Shown here: in pieces, positions 1-6,791 of the stretch | How the letters are laid out: each line of letters opens with the position of its first letter | Position numbering within the stretch: position 1 is the stretch's first letter | Source: Coemansia sp. RSA 922 | Taxonomy: Eukaryota > Kickxellomycota > Kickxellomycetes > Kickxellales > Kickxellaceae | Assembly: GCA_027577415.1 (NCBI GenBank) | Contig: JANBQS010000317.1 | Location: 1 to 21,192 of the forward strand | Length of the DNA: 21,192 bases | Direction of reading: 5' to 3' | The notes under the pieces: model-generated | What the model saw: the letters and a program-made list of their open reading frames with translations, nothing else | Databases searched by the model: none | Told to the model about the DNA's origin: nothing | Made by a program: the position numbers and the translations under genes

Positions 1-1551
1 TCGGCCAGCAGAGCTAATGTACGCTTTTCGCGGGTAGCCAGCAGCTATGCACAGCGGCTGACCATGTCCACTTTGAAAGACGAGGCACCTAAGCGGACAC
101 CTCGTCTTCGCACACTCAAGCGCGTTATCTATGGCACAGCACTATTGGGAGCCACGTACACTGGCTGGTCCATGTACCGCAACCGCAATCCCGCCGAGCA
201 AAAGGCATTCGACCCTAGCAAGAAGACTTTGGTGCTCTTGGGTACCGGTTGGGGATCAACGACGATGCTAAAGAACTTGGATACAGATCACTACAATGTA
301 GTAGTAGTATCGCCACGCAATTACTTCCTCTTCACGCCATTGCTACCAAGTTGCACGGTGGGTACGATCGAGAACCGCTCGATCATGGAGCCAGTGCGCC
401 TGCTGATGAGGCACAAGAGCCGCGAGGTCAAGTTCTACGAGGCCGAATGCACGGATATCGACGCTGAACGCAAAGAATTGACATTGGTGCGCCGCGTAGA
501 CTCTGAGGACTCAAAGGGAGATCGGGATCCAGTCAAGATTAACTACGACTACTTGGTGGTCGGCGTTGGTGGTACGGTTAATACATTTGGCACGCCTGGA
601 GTTGAAGAGAATGCGTGCTTCTTGAAGGAAATGGGCGATGCGCGCAAGATCCGCCGCCGCCTGATGGACTCTATCGAGAGCGCTGCGTTTGGCGACGTCT
701 CTGAAGCCGAGCGCGACCGCCTGTTGCACATGGTCGTTGTTGGTGGCGGTCCTACAGGCATTGAGTATGCTGGCGAGCTGCACGACTTTTTGCAAGACGA
801 TCTGTCGCAATGGTACCCCGAATTGGCCAAGAAGATCCAGATCACTCTGATCGAGGCTCTACCCAACGTATTGCCAGCCTTTGATAAAAAGCTGATTGAC
901 TATACTCAGTCGACGTTCAAGGAGAACCAGATCACGATCTTGACTCGCACAATGGTCAAGGAAGTCAAGGAAAAATCCTTTATCGTGCAGAACCCCGACG
1001 GCACACGGTCGGACATTCCCTACGGCCTGCTTGTCTGGGCGACAGGAATCAAGGCGCAGCCAGTCGTCGACCGCATCAGAGCTCAGTTTGCTCAGGTGCA
1101 GACTAACGGCCGTGGCTTGCTAGTCGACGAGTACTTGCGCGTAAAGGGTGCCCGTGATATCTGGGCAGTTGGTGATTGCGCGCTCTCGGGCTATGCGCCA
1201 TTGGCACAGGTCGCCTCGCAGCAAGGAAAGTGGCTCGCACGGCGCCTGAACTCGCTGGCTACCCAAGCAGCCCGCGAGAACAAAACCGATGTCGATGTGT
1301 TTAACTTGATCGAGGAGAAGAGCCGGCCATTCAAGTACTCGTCGCAGGGATCCTTGGCCTACATTGGATCTGAGAAGGCTATCGCCGATCTCCCCTTCTT
1401 TAACCGCAACATTACTGCTGGCGGCCTTGCCACGTTCTGGTTCTGGAAGTCTGCGTATGTGAATGAGCTGTTCTCGCTGCGCAATTCTACCCTGGTCGTG
1501 TCTGACTGGGTCAAGCGCTTCTTCTTTGGCCGCGACATCAGCCGCGAATAG
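1..1551 (+). CDS. NDE1: Alternative (type II) NADH:ubiquinone oxidoreductase, probably external mitochondrial, 5'-partial
   Basis: This is a single-subunit rotenone-insensitive NADH dehydrogenase that passes electrons from NADH to ubiquinone without pumping protons. Numbered from the first ATG in the window (position 64, 495 aa), it has an FAD-binding GTGWGS at 60-65, followed by the family block VVSPRNYFLFTPLLPS at 81-96. A second Rossmann motif GGGPTG (227-232) binds NADH, DIWAVGDCA lies at 365-373, and AQVASQQGKW at 381-390 is the quinone-site region. The C-terminus is aromatic and amphipathic, suited to membrane attachment. A hydrophobic segment at about 21-37 fits the N-terminal anchor of external (NDE) enzymes. 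No EF-hand insert is present. The frame is open upstream of ATG 64 to the window edge, with Arg/Ser/Ala-rich, acid-free codons that resemble a mitochondrial presequence, so the true start is probably outside the window. NDI1 (internal face) is the alternative; orientation is inferred. Confidence 0.93.
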   Translation, partial: SASRANVRFSRVASSYAQRLTMSTLKDEAPKRTPRLRTLKRVIYGTALLGATYTGWSMYRNRNPAEQKAFDPSKKTLVLLGTGWGSTTMLKNLDTDHYNVVVVSPRNYFLFTPLLPSCTVGTIENRSIMEPVRLLMRHKSREVKFYEAECTDIDAERKELTLVRRVDSEDSKGDRDPVKINYDYLVVGVGGTVNTFGTPGVEENACFLKEMGDARKIRRRLMDSIESAAFGDVSEAERDRLLHMVVVGGGPTGIEYAGELHDFLQDDLSQWYPELAKKIQITLIEALPNVLPAFDKKLIDYTQSTFKENQITILTRTMVKEVKEKSFIVQNPDGTRSDIPYGLLVWATGIKAQPVVDRIRAQFAQVQTNGRGLLVDEYLRVKGARDIWAVGDCALSGYAPLAQVASQQGKWLARRLNSLATQAARENKTDVDVFNLIEEKSRPFKYSSQGSLAYIGSEKAIADLPFFNRNITAGGLATFWFWKSAYVNELFSLRNSTLVVSDWVKRFFFGRDISRE

Positions 1552-2166
1552 ATTCTCTATATATTATTTTCTTCTGTCTATTAAACGTTTATCCATATGA
1601 TTATGCGAAGAGGTAGAAAAAAAGAGAGTTGTGTGTGCAAGCCATGCAGCCAGCGCAGTATTGTCGTCAATTTCAGCGAGCATCAGACAAGGGCTAACTG
1701 ATCAATAGCAATAATCAGATTAGATGCTGGCATTCAGCTGGGTGTGATAAAAAAGTTTTCTTGCCTTTTTTTCGCTGGCAGAAATGTTCTGCCACCACCA
1801 AGCGACACTCGCACTTTAGTGCCCGCTCGTGATACAGGCATTTAAGAGAGAAAAGTAATGACGGTGGAATATCCGGAAGTACCGGATGGTAGTCTATTCC
1901 ACGCAGAATAGTGCCTTTGTGGGGGGCTGTGATAGGGCATATCAAAATGGGGAGGGCCAAAATCAGATAAGGCAATTCCCATCCGCTCCTTTGTCCGCCA
2001 GTTTCATTTCTTTTTCCTGTGAAGCAAGAGTCACCAAGGCTTTTTTTTTCGTTTCTTCTTCTCTCTTGTGACTCGTGTTTACTCTTTATTATTCTTGTCT
2101 TTTGTTTGATGGTACGCACTGGGCAATAGCATCCACATTATTATTTCACTCTTTTAGATATAGCTG
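1552..2166. promoter_or_regulatory. Intergenic region: NDE1 3' end and promoter of the two-finger GATA gene
   Basis: These 615 bases hold no convincing gene. The first 60 bases after the NDE1 stop are AT-rich and suit 3'-end formation. Upstream of the GATA gene are an AGATAAG site (1965-1971), a TGATAG (1930-1935), a pyrimidine-rich leader (about 2040-2100) and two small perfect inverted repeats (1871-1887 and 1894-1911). A minus-strand open frame at 1715-2119 has the composition of translated noncoding DNA and was discarded. Confidence 0.5.
1871..1911. repeat. Two adjacent short inverted repeats in the GATA-gene promoter
   Basis: The first repeat has arms ATCCGG (1871-1876) and CCGGAT (1882-1887) around a 5-nt spacer, which also reads as CGG-N5-CCG. 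The second has arms CTATTC (1894-1899) and GAATAG (1906-1911) around a 6-nt spacer. They are 7 bases apart and about 260-300 bases upstream of the GATA start codon. Inverted CGG half-sites are the general binding form for fungal Zn2Cys6 factors, so an operator is possible but unproven. Confidence 0.35.
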
Positions 2167-3105
2167 ATGGACAATCCTGTGCTTATTAGTGGTGTGGAGG
2201 AGCACCGGCCGAACCCAATGTTTTCCATCTCGGCGCTAGTGGTAGGCCCAGTGCCTACAGCAAACACAGCCGTGAAGGCAGAGGCCGCAGTGGAGGGGAC
2301 GATGACACGGTGCATAAACTGCCAGACCACTAGCACGCCGCTTTGGCGACGGGACCCCGCATCAGGCGGGCACTTGTGCAATCGTTGCGGGCTATACCTC
2401 AAAACGTACAACACCATGCATCCACTCACAAAGATTAAACGACGCGCGATAAACAATCCCGCCGTCGGCCGCCACGTCGCCTCTGGCACTGAGGAGATGG
2501 ACGATGTCGAGCAGATCCCTAGACCAGCCAACTGCCACCCACCACAGCTAAACACCGAGGTCCACCGGGGCAACAAGAAGCGAGTGACGCCCAAGCAGCA
2601 GATAAGCCAGGGTCTAACCCCGCGCTGCTTCAACTGCAGTGCCGAGCATACTCCGTTGTGGCGCCGCGATCCACAAGATAACATTATTTGCAACGCTTGC
2701 GGCCTGTACTTTAAGCTACACGGAAAGGCGAGGCCAGTGGCCATGAAGCGTGCGGCTATACGGCGGCGCAACCGCACTACATCCAGCAGCGTTTCCATTG
2801 GGGCGCAGTCGGTGCCGGCATTCTCGGAGCCAACCCATGGTGGCGCCGATCCGTCGATGGGCGGACTGGAGTTCCTGATGCGTGCGGCGGAGATGAGACA
2901 CGACCCATCTAAGCGCCTGGGTGTTCCACGTGTGGAAAACAGTGCTTGTGTCATGCTCGAGTCGTTGGCTACCGTGGCCGCAGCAGAGATTGCCGCCAGT
3001 GGAGATGATGGTTCTATTGGCTCTAAGGAGAAGCTGCAAATGGAGTGTCAGCGGTTGGAGCTACTGTTGGCCGAATCCAAGGCTGTCCTCAGTACGCTTA
3101 GCTAG
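2167..3105 (+). CDS. Two-finger GATA-type transcription factor
   Basis: The predicted nuclear protein has 312 aa. Finger 1 uses C49, C52, C71 and C74 (C-X2-C-X18-C-X2-C) with TPLWRRDP, and has CNRC where most GATA fingers have CNAC. Finger 2 uses C154, C157, C175 and C178 (X17), contains [12 protein letters not shown] and is followed by a basic tail to about 203. Two fingers recall the SREA/Urbs1/Fep1 iron regulators, but the linker (75-153) has one cysteine (C123) and lacks their four-cysteine iron-sensing segment. The C-terminal part has three blocks: GLEFLMRAAEM (233-243), LESLATVAAAEI (264-275) and a possible coiled coil at 287-305. All three recur in the next gene, so the two are paralogues. 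A C-terminal coiled coil also occurs in Dal80/AreB-type GATA repressors. An in-frame TAG two codons upstream supports the start at 2167. Targets are unknown. Confidence 0.9.
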   Translation: MDNPVLISGVEEHRPNPMFSISALVVGPVPTANTAVKAEAAVEGTMTRCINCQTTSTPLWRRDPASGGHLCNRCGLYLKTYNTMHPLTKIKRRAINNPAVGRHVASGTEEMDDVEQIPRPANCHPPQLNTEVHRGNKKRVTPKQQISQGLTPRCFNCSAEHTPLWRRDPQDNIICNACGLYFKLHGKARPVAMKRAAIRRRNRTTSSSVSIGAQSVPAFSEPTHGGADPSMGGLEFLMRAAEMRHDPSKRLGVPRVENSACVMLESLATVAAAEIAASGDDGSIGSKEKLQMECQRLELLLAESKAVLSTLS

Positions 3106-4198
3106 ATCTCATGCCAAGCCTCTGCAAGGTTTTCAGTTTGGCCAGATTTATAAATATATTTTTTTAATCACCTGTCACAAAAATAAAATGGAAGCACATA
3201 GAAGTCGGGGGACACCTTTATTGTCTGGCAAACCACGCGACTATCGCAATGGGCTGTTGACTGAGAGGCAGATAATAAGTGAGTCGCGAGCGTTTACAAT
3301 AGATAACGCCCTCTGCTAGACACACGAGTACATCCCGCCCATCTCCGAGTACTACCTTTGTGTTTTTTTTTTTCACTCTAGCGATAATCCACATGGCGCA
3401 AAGAAAGATGCGGAAGGCGATATGCCCCCCTCCCTTCTCATCGTTTTCTTTCTGTGATGAGGAGGATCTCTAGGGAGGTCACGCAGCTCCGTGGCGAGAG
3501 AAAAAGGGATAAACAAGGTTGCTCTCAAGTAACTATTTTAGTTGCTACAAGTGGACGAATGAGCTCAACGAAGGAGGCGCATGCTGTCAGGCGCAGTGGG
3601 GGAAAAATCGCAGATCTTCAAAACCTTTTGCATATTGCCAAAAGGGTCCTTTCTGGCACCACATTCCGCCGGGAGGGTGGCTTGCACCCCCCACCCATTT
3701 ATTTTTTTCGTCGCTCTTCACAAATCGGGTTTACTCAGCCTTGACTTGCGTGCTTGGCACACTTCCTTTTGGCTGCGTGATGTTCCCTCGCATGCATGTA
3801 TGAACGACAAGACACCGGCAACAAAAAAAAATTATCTCCATCAGTAGCGATGCCTAGAAGAGTTTCGATTTTGTATAAAAAAGCAGCTCCCTTTCGCCTT
3901 TGTCGTCTTTTTCTTTTCTTTTCTTCATTCCATTGCTCTACTCTTTTCTACTTATTCTTGTGCTTCTTTCATCTGTACTTTTTTCTTCTTCACCCTTCTT
4001 TCTCCACATATTTTTATTTTATTTGCACAAACTTATTATCTACCTTATCTTGATTTAAGCACTATATCCACACTTGTCTCACACGCTATTCTGCATCAAA
4101 GCTTTCAAGATCCAAGTATTTTTCCTTGCTACCACAGTTCTCTCTTGCTATCTTTCTTTAGCTTTATCCATTTATCCGTTGTTGTACTACCACTTATC
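3106..4198. promoter_or_regulatory. 1.1-kb spacer between the GATA paralogues, rich in GATA sites
   Basis: No convincing gene lies here; the small open frames between 3454 and 4053 overlap, are low-complexity and match nothing I know. A poly(A)-signal-like AATAAA (3182-3187) follows the upstream gene. AGATAA or its complement occurs five times: 3270-3275, 3301-3306, 3832-3837, 4036-4041 and 4045-4050, the last two as a close tandem. C-rich tracts lie at 3424-3435 and 3684-3695, and a run of 11 T at 3363-3373. From about 3900 to 4020 the plus strand is strongly pyrimidine-rich, typical of the DNA just upstream of fungal transcription starts, so the downstream gene probably has a leader of 100-250 nt. 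Confidence 0.55.
4036..4050 (-). promoter_or_regulatory. Tandem GATA-factor binding sites
   Basis: TTATCT (4036-4041) and CTTATCT (4044-4050) are two minus-strand AGATAA elements a few bases apart, about 150 bases upstream of the ATG of the single-finger GATA gene. Closely spaced pairs are the usual functional form of GATA sites in fungal promoters. Auto- or cross-regulation by the two local GATA proteins is inferred. Confidence 0.45.
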
Positions 4199-5119
4199 AT
4201 GACTCACACGATGTCTCGCAGCTCCACCGCAGCCAGCTCTACGACAGCACTACCAAAGACAAAAGCGCGGGGTACCAGGTCCAGCGCCGCTACAAGTCGG
4301 CAAACGTCACCCATCCACCCATCGCCACCCGAAGATGATTCGACTCCAGCGGTATCCAACACATGCTTTAACTGCGGCGTAGACTCTACGCCCTTGTGGC
4401 GACGGGACGGTGGTGGCAATGTTATTTGCAATGCATGCGGACTATACTTTAAACTCCACGGCGTCGCTAGGCCCATTTCGATGAAAAGGGCAGTCATCAA
4501 GCGTCGGAGACGTCGTGCGACCAACTTGCCTGCCAAGACTTTGCCCCCACCACCCCTTGTGGTTGGCCGCAGCACATCTTTGCCCCTGTCGGCATCTAGC
4601 GTGGATACCTCCACGTCGCAGCATGCCTTGCCGAGTAACGAGGTCTCGGACTACTCGCCCACGTATTCGCCAGCGGCACAGCTTGCCCCGCTGCACCAGC
4701 CGCAAATTCGCTTGCCGGGAATCGAGTCCCTGATGAGAGCAGCTGAGATTATTAGCTTGCCTGACCACACCCCTGCCGACGACACCCTGCTGGCTCAGGT
4801 CCCTCGTTGTCTGGACAGGAAGAGGTCATACAGCCAGACTTCCACGCCATCACCGTCAGCACTGCTGCAGATGCACACGAGCTTGCTGCATTCTTTGGCT
4901 ACTGTGGCTACAGCGGAGATCTCGCTTTCCAATAAGCGTCGCGCCATCGCTAGCACCCCAGGCTCAGCCATTGGGAGCGCTGGGCAATCGGCGCCCTATC
5001 CCTACCATGATGAGCATAATTTCCAACATATTGGGTATCGCGAGGAACTGGAGCGCGAGTGCGAGCGTCTGGCCAAGATTGAATACGATAGCCATAGACC
5101 AGAGCCACACGCACAATAA
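4199..5119 (+). CDS. Single-finger GATA-type transcription factor, paralogue of the upstream gene
   Basis: The protein has 306 aa counted from the ATG at 4199, which has A at -3. The frame continues upstream only through non-ATG codons. A Ser/Thr-rich N-terminus leads to one finger with C56, C59, C77 and C80 (C-X2-C-X17-C-X2-C), [19 protein letters not shown] and a basic tail ending in KRRRRR (101-106). A Pro/Ser-rich middle is followed by [11 protein letters not shown] (174-184), [12 protein letters not shown] (230-241) and an acidic/basic helix [15 protein letters not shown] (281-295) that could form a coiled coil. One finger plus a C-terminal coiled coil matches the layout of Dal80/Gzf3 and AreB, which repress nitrogen-catabolic genes. 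That role here is an analogy, not shown. The gene lies 1.1 kb downstream of its paralogue on the same strand and converges on the orphan gene 173 bases away. Confidence 0.9.
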   Translation: MTHTMSRSSTAASSTTALPKTKARGTRSSAATSRQTSPIHPSPPEDDSTPAVSNTCFNCGVDSTPLWRRDGGGNVICNACGLYFKLHGVARPISMKRAVIKRRRRRATNLPAKTLPPPPLVVGRSTSLPLSASSVDTSTSQHALPSNEVSDYSPTYSPAAQLAPLHQPQIRLPGIESLMRAAEIISLPDHTPADDTLLAQVPRCLDRKRSYSQTSTPSPSALLQMHTSLLHSLATVATAEISLSNKRRAIASTPGSAIGSAGQSAPYPYHDEHNFQHIGYREELERECERLAKIEYDSHRPEPHAQ

Positions 5120-5292
5120 GCCCACCCGCAGTAATTGGTCTCGCTTGCTGCAGTTCACAAGCAAAAAAAAAAATGACACCATTTAACCCAAAAAATATGC
5201 GATTACGCAATCTTTTTTTTCTGTACTTTCTTTTTTAGTTTATCCATTTGTGTTGGAAATACAATACATTGAAAAATTATTTAAATGGCAAT
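5120..5292. terminator. Shared 3' region of convergent genes
   Basis: This 173-base spacer separates the stop of the GATA gene (plus) from the stop of the orphan gene (minus). It contains A-runs (5163-5173) and T-runs (5212-5219) and several AT-rich stretches that could serve 3'-end formation on either strand. No specific polyadenylation signal can be assigned with certainty. Confidence 0.4.
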
Positions 5293-6078
5293 CTACACTA
5301 CGAGCGACATTAGTAGTTCGTCCTGGTCCATTTGGTCTTTGAGAAAGTTCAGTCTGGTGATAAGCGCATTGGCATTCACACCCGCAAAGCACAGGCCGGG
5401 TGACGAAGGGGGCGAGTGGTCAGTGAGGACGGGATTTGCAACATGAGTGTCATTCTTCGGCCCGCTACCATCAGCGCAGCACTTGTCCGATTGGCTGCGG
5501 CCAAATGAAGCAGCCGCATCAGGTTTCGGTTGCCGAGTCTGGACGACACCACGGCACATGTCGTTTCTCTCGTGACTACTACTTTTTACTCCATTTGGAG
5601 GCAGCTCCATTGAGGGCGGAGGAGTGACGGCGGGCACCACGACCAGCGTGGCATCATCGCCCTCGGCTGCGCTACCGGCTACGATCTGCACATTGTAGTC
5701 GTTGACGTCGCAGCCCGAATCGCTGCTATTGCCACTGGCATTAATGTCAAAGCCCGCGCAGTCTAGACTGAGTGTAGCTAGTTTATCAGGCACTACTAAT
5801 AGTCGTCGTAGATTGGAGGACGAATGTGTCTGTTGTGGTGTCTGGCGCAGGGAATCCGGGCCACCTGGTGTACATTGTTGGTTGGTGCCTGTTGGTCGCG
5901 TACCCAAGTGTCGGGACCAGTAACTATCTTGCGATGACACGCTGCAGGAGCTGAGGTATGGTGCATATCGAAACTCATCTACCTGTGGTGCGAGCTGGGG
6001 CGGTGGTTGAGTTACTGGTAAGGATTGCTCCATATCGTATGCGTCGTATTGGTCCCAGTAGGACGTTTCGGTATCCAT
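5293..6078 (-). CDS. Hypothetical low-complexity protein, unknown function
   Basis: I do not recognise this protein. From the ATG at 6078 (A at -3, G at +4) it has 261 aa. An acidic, Tyr-rich start (residues 1-16) is followed by a Pro/Gln-rich stretch, then long Ser/Pro/Asn/Asp-rich regions that look intrinsically disordered. A short more hydrophobic block lies at about 90-110. Six or more scattered cysteines show no zinc-binding spacing. The only likely ordered part is the last 28 residues (about 234-261), a probable amphipathic helix with regularly spaced Leu/Ile and acidic residues. There is no signal peptide or membrane segment. It is divergent from AVT3, sharing a GATA-site-rich promoter, and convergent with a GATA gene. 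A regulatory or adaptor role is only a guess. The open frame is long for chance and has a good start context, so I think it is real. Confidence 0.6.
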   Translation of the reverse strand: MDTETSYWDQYDAYDMEQSLPVTQPPPQLAPQVDEFRYAPYLSSCSVSSQDSYWSRHLGTRPTGTNQQCTPGGPDSLRQTPQQTHSSSNLRRLLVVPDKLATLSLDCAGFDINASGNSSDSGCDVNDYNVQIVAGSAAEGDDATLVVVPAVTPPPSMELPPNGVKSSSHERNDMCRGVVQTRQPKPDAAASFGRSQSDKCCADGSGPKNDTHVANPVLTDHSPPSSPGLCFAGVNANALITRLNFLKDQMDQDELLMSLVV

Positions 6079-6285
6079 TGTCGTGATTGAATAGGATGAT
6101 TTAGAGGAAAGTGCCAGCTTATAATACAAGTACTAGAAGAAGAAAAAAAAGGAAAGGAGCGAAAAAAAAGTGGAAGATAAAGGAAATGAAATGTCCTATC
6201 TCTCGTCTCCGCGGCCGGGATCCTTATCAAGGTTTTATTTATCTCCCTCTTGCATTGATGCTGCTGTCCGATAGCTTGCCCTGCT

Positions 6286-6311
6286 GCCTAGGCACGTGGC
6301 AGTGCCTAGGC
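6286..6311. repeat. Perfect 10-bp inverted repeat around a CACGTG E-box
   Basis: Arms GCCTAGGCAC (6286-6295) and GTGCCTAGGC (6302-6311) flank a 6-nt spacer. Each arm contains the self-palindrome CCTAGG. The junction of the left arm and spacer forms CACGTG (6293-6298), the binding core of bHLH factors such as Pho4, Cbf1 and Tye7. It could be a composite operator for a dimeric factor or a hairpin in DNA or RNA. Confidence 0.6.
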
Positions 6312-6436
6312 CCTCCCCCTGATTCTGCAAGCAGATAAGCGAGTCTTGCATAGCTTTGCGCGGTTAGCTTTTCTTCCATGTTTAGCTTATTTTTTTACCT
6401 GGCACTTGGCAAGAAGCAATAGCGGGTGTGGCGGTG

Positions 6437-6442
6437 CACGTG
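6437..6442. promoter_or_regulatory. Second CACGTG E-box
   Basis: CACGTG lies within GCACGTGC, about 140 bases from the first E-box and 350 bases upstream of the AVT3 start. The repeated palindrome in one divergent promoter supports use by a bHLH factor; no direct evidence is available. Confidence 0.4.
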
Positions 6443-6791
6443 CCGCAATAGCTGCAATTGAACCCGGCATATCACCACTTTATGTGTTCGGCTAGTTTAG
6501 GGCATCCAAAAATGCCTTGTGCTTTTGAAATAGCCCAGCTGACTGGCTGGTTGGGAAGGCTGGGTCCATAAAGGGAAAGAAAGAAAATCCACACCCGGTT
6601 CAGGCTCTACGTCTAGTCACCTGTCCCCATTTTTAAGCTCACAAGTAAAGGCACGCGTGTGACAGTTGACGAGCAGGTAATTTTGTTGAGCAAATTCAAT
6701 TTTGTCTCTTGGTTGCATAGCATATTTTTTCTTCTTTGTGATACACCCTGTATTAGTACTATTCCACGATTTTCATTTTTTACAAGTTTCT

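Larger units (their letters stand above)
6079..6791. promoter_or_regulatory. Divergent promoter region of the orphan gene and AVT3
   Basis: This 713-base region separates two start codons on opposite strands and holds no convincing gene. GATA-type sites are AGATAA at 6175-6180, CTTATCA at 6223-6229, TTATCT at 6239-6244 and AGATAAG at 6333-6339. Two CACGTG E-boxes occur (6293-6298 and 6437-6442), the first inside a 10-bp-arm inverted repeat. An ACGCGT core within CACGCGTG lies at 6652-6659. A small GGCAT/ATGCC inverted repeat is at 6501-6516. The last 90 bases before AVT3 are T-rich, as expected for a leader. Confidence 0.55.

Noticed and set aside
1715..2119. 134-codon minus-strand open frame
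   Set aside because: Lys/Arg/Ser-rich translation of AT- and T-rich promoter DNA with no recognisable domain, overlapping the GATA-gene promoter.
2154..2954. 266-codon minus-strand open frame antisense to the two-finger GATA gene
   Set aside because: A shadow of the plus-strand gene, whose zinc fingers fix the true frame.
3454..4053. Cluster of overlapping plus-strand open frames (85-96 codons)
   Set aside because: They overlap in different frames, translate pyrimidine-rich leader DNA into Phe/Leu/Ser runs and show no family features.
4145..4198. N-terminal extension of the second GATA protein that would look like a signal peptide
   Set aside because: It begins at TTG, not ATG, and translates T-rich leader DNA; the ATG at 4199 has a good context and a nuclear protein needs no signal peptide.
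6702..6791. 30-residue hydrophobic extension of the AVT3 protein
   Set aside because: No ATG in frame; T-rich leader DNA gives Phe/Val runs by composition alone.
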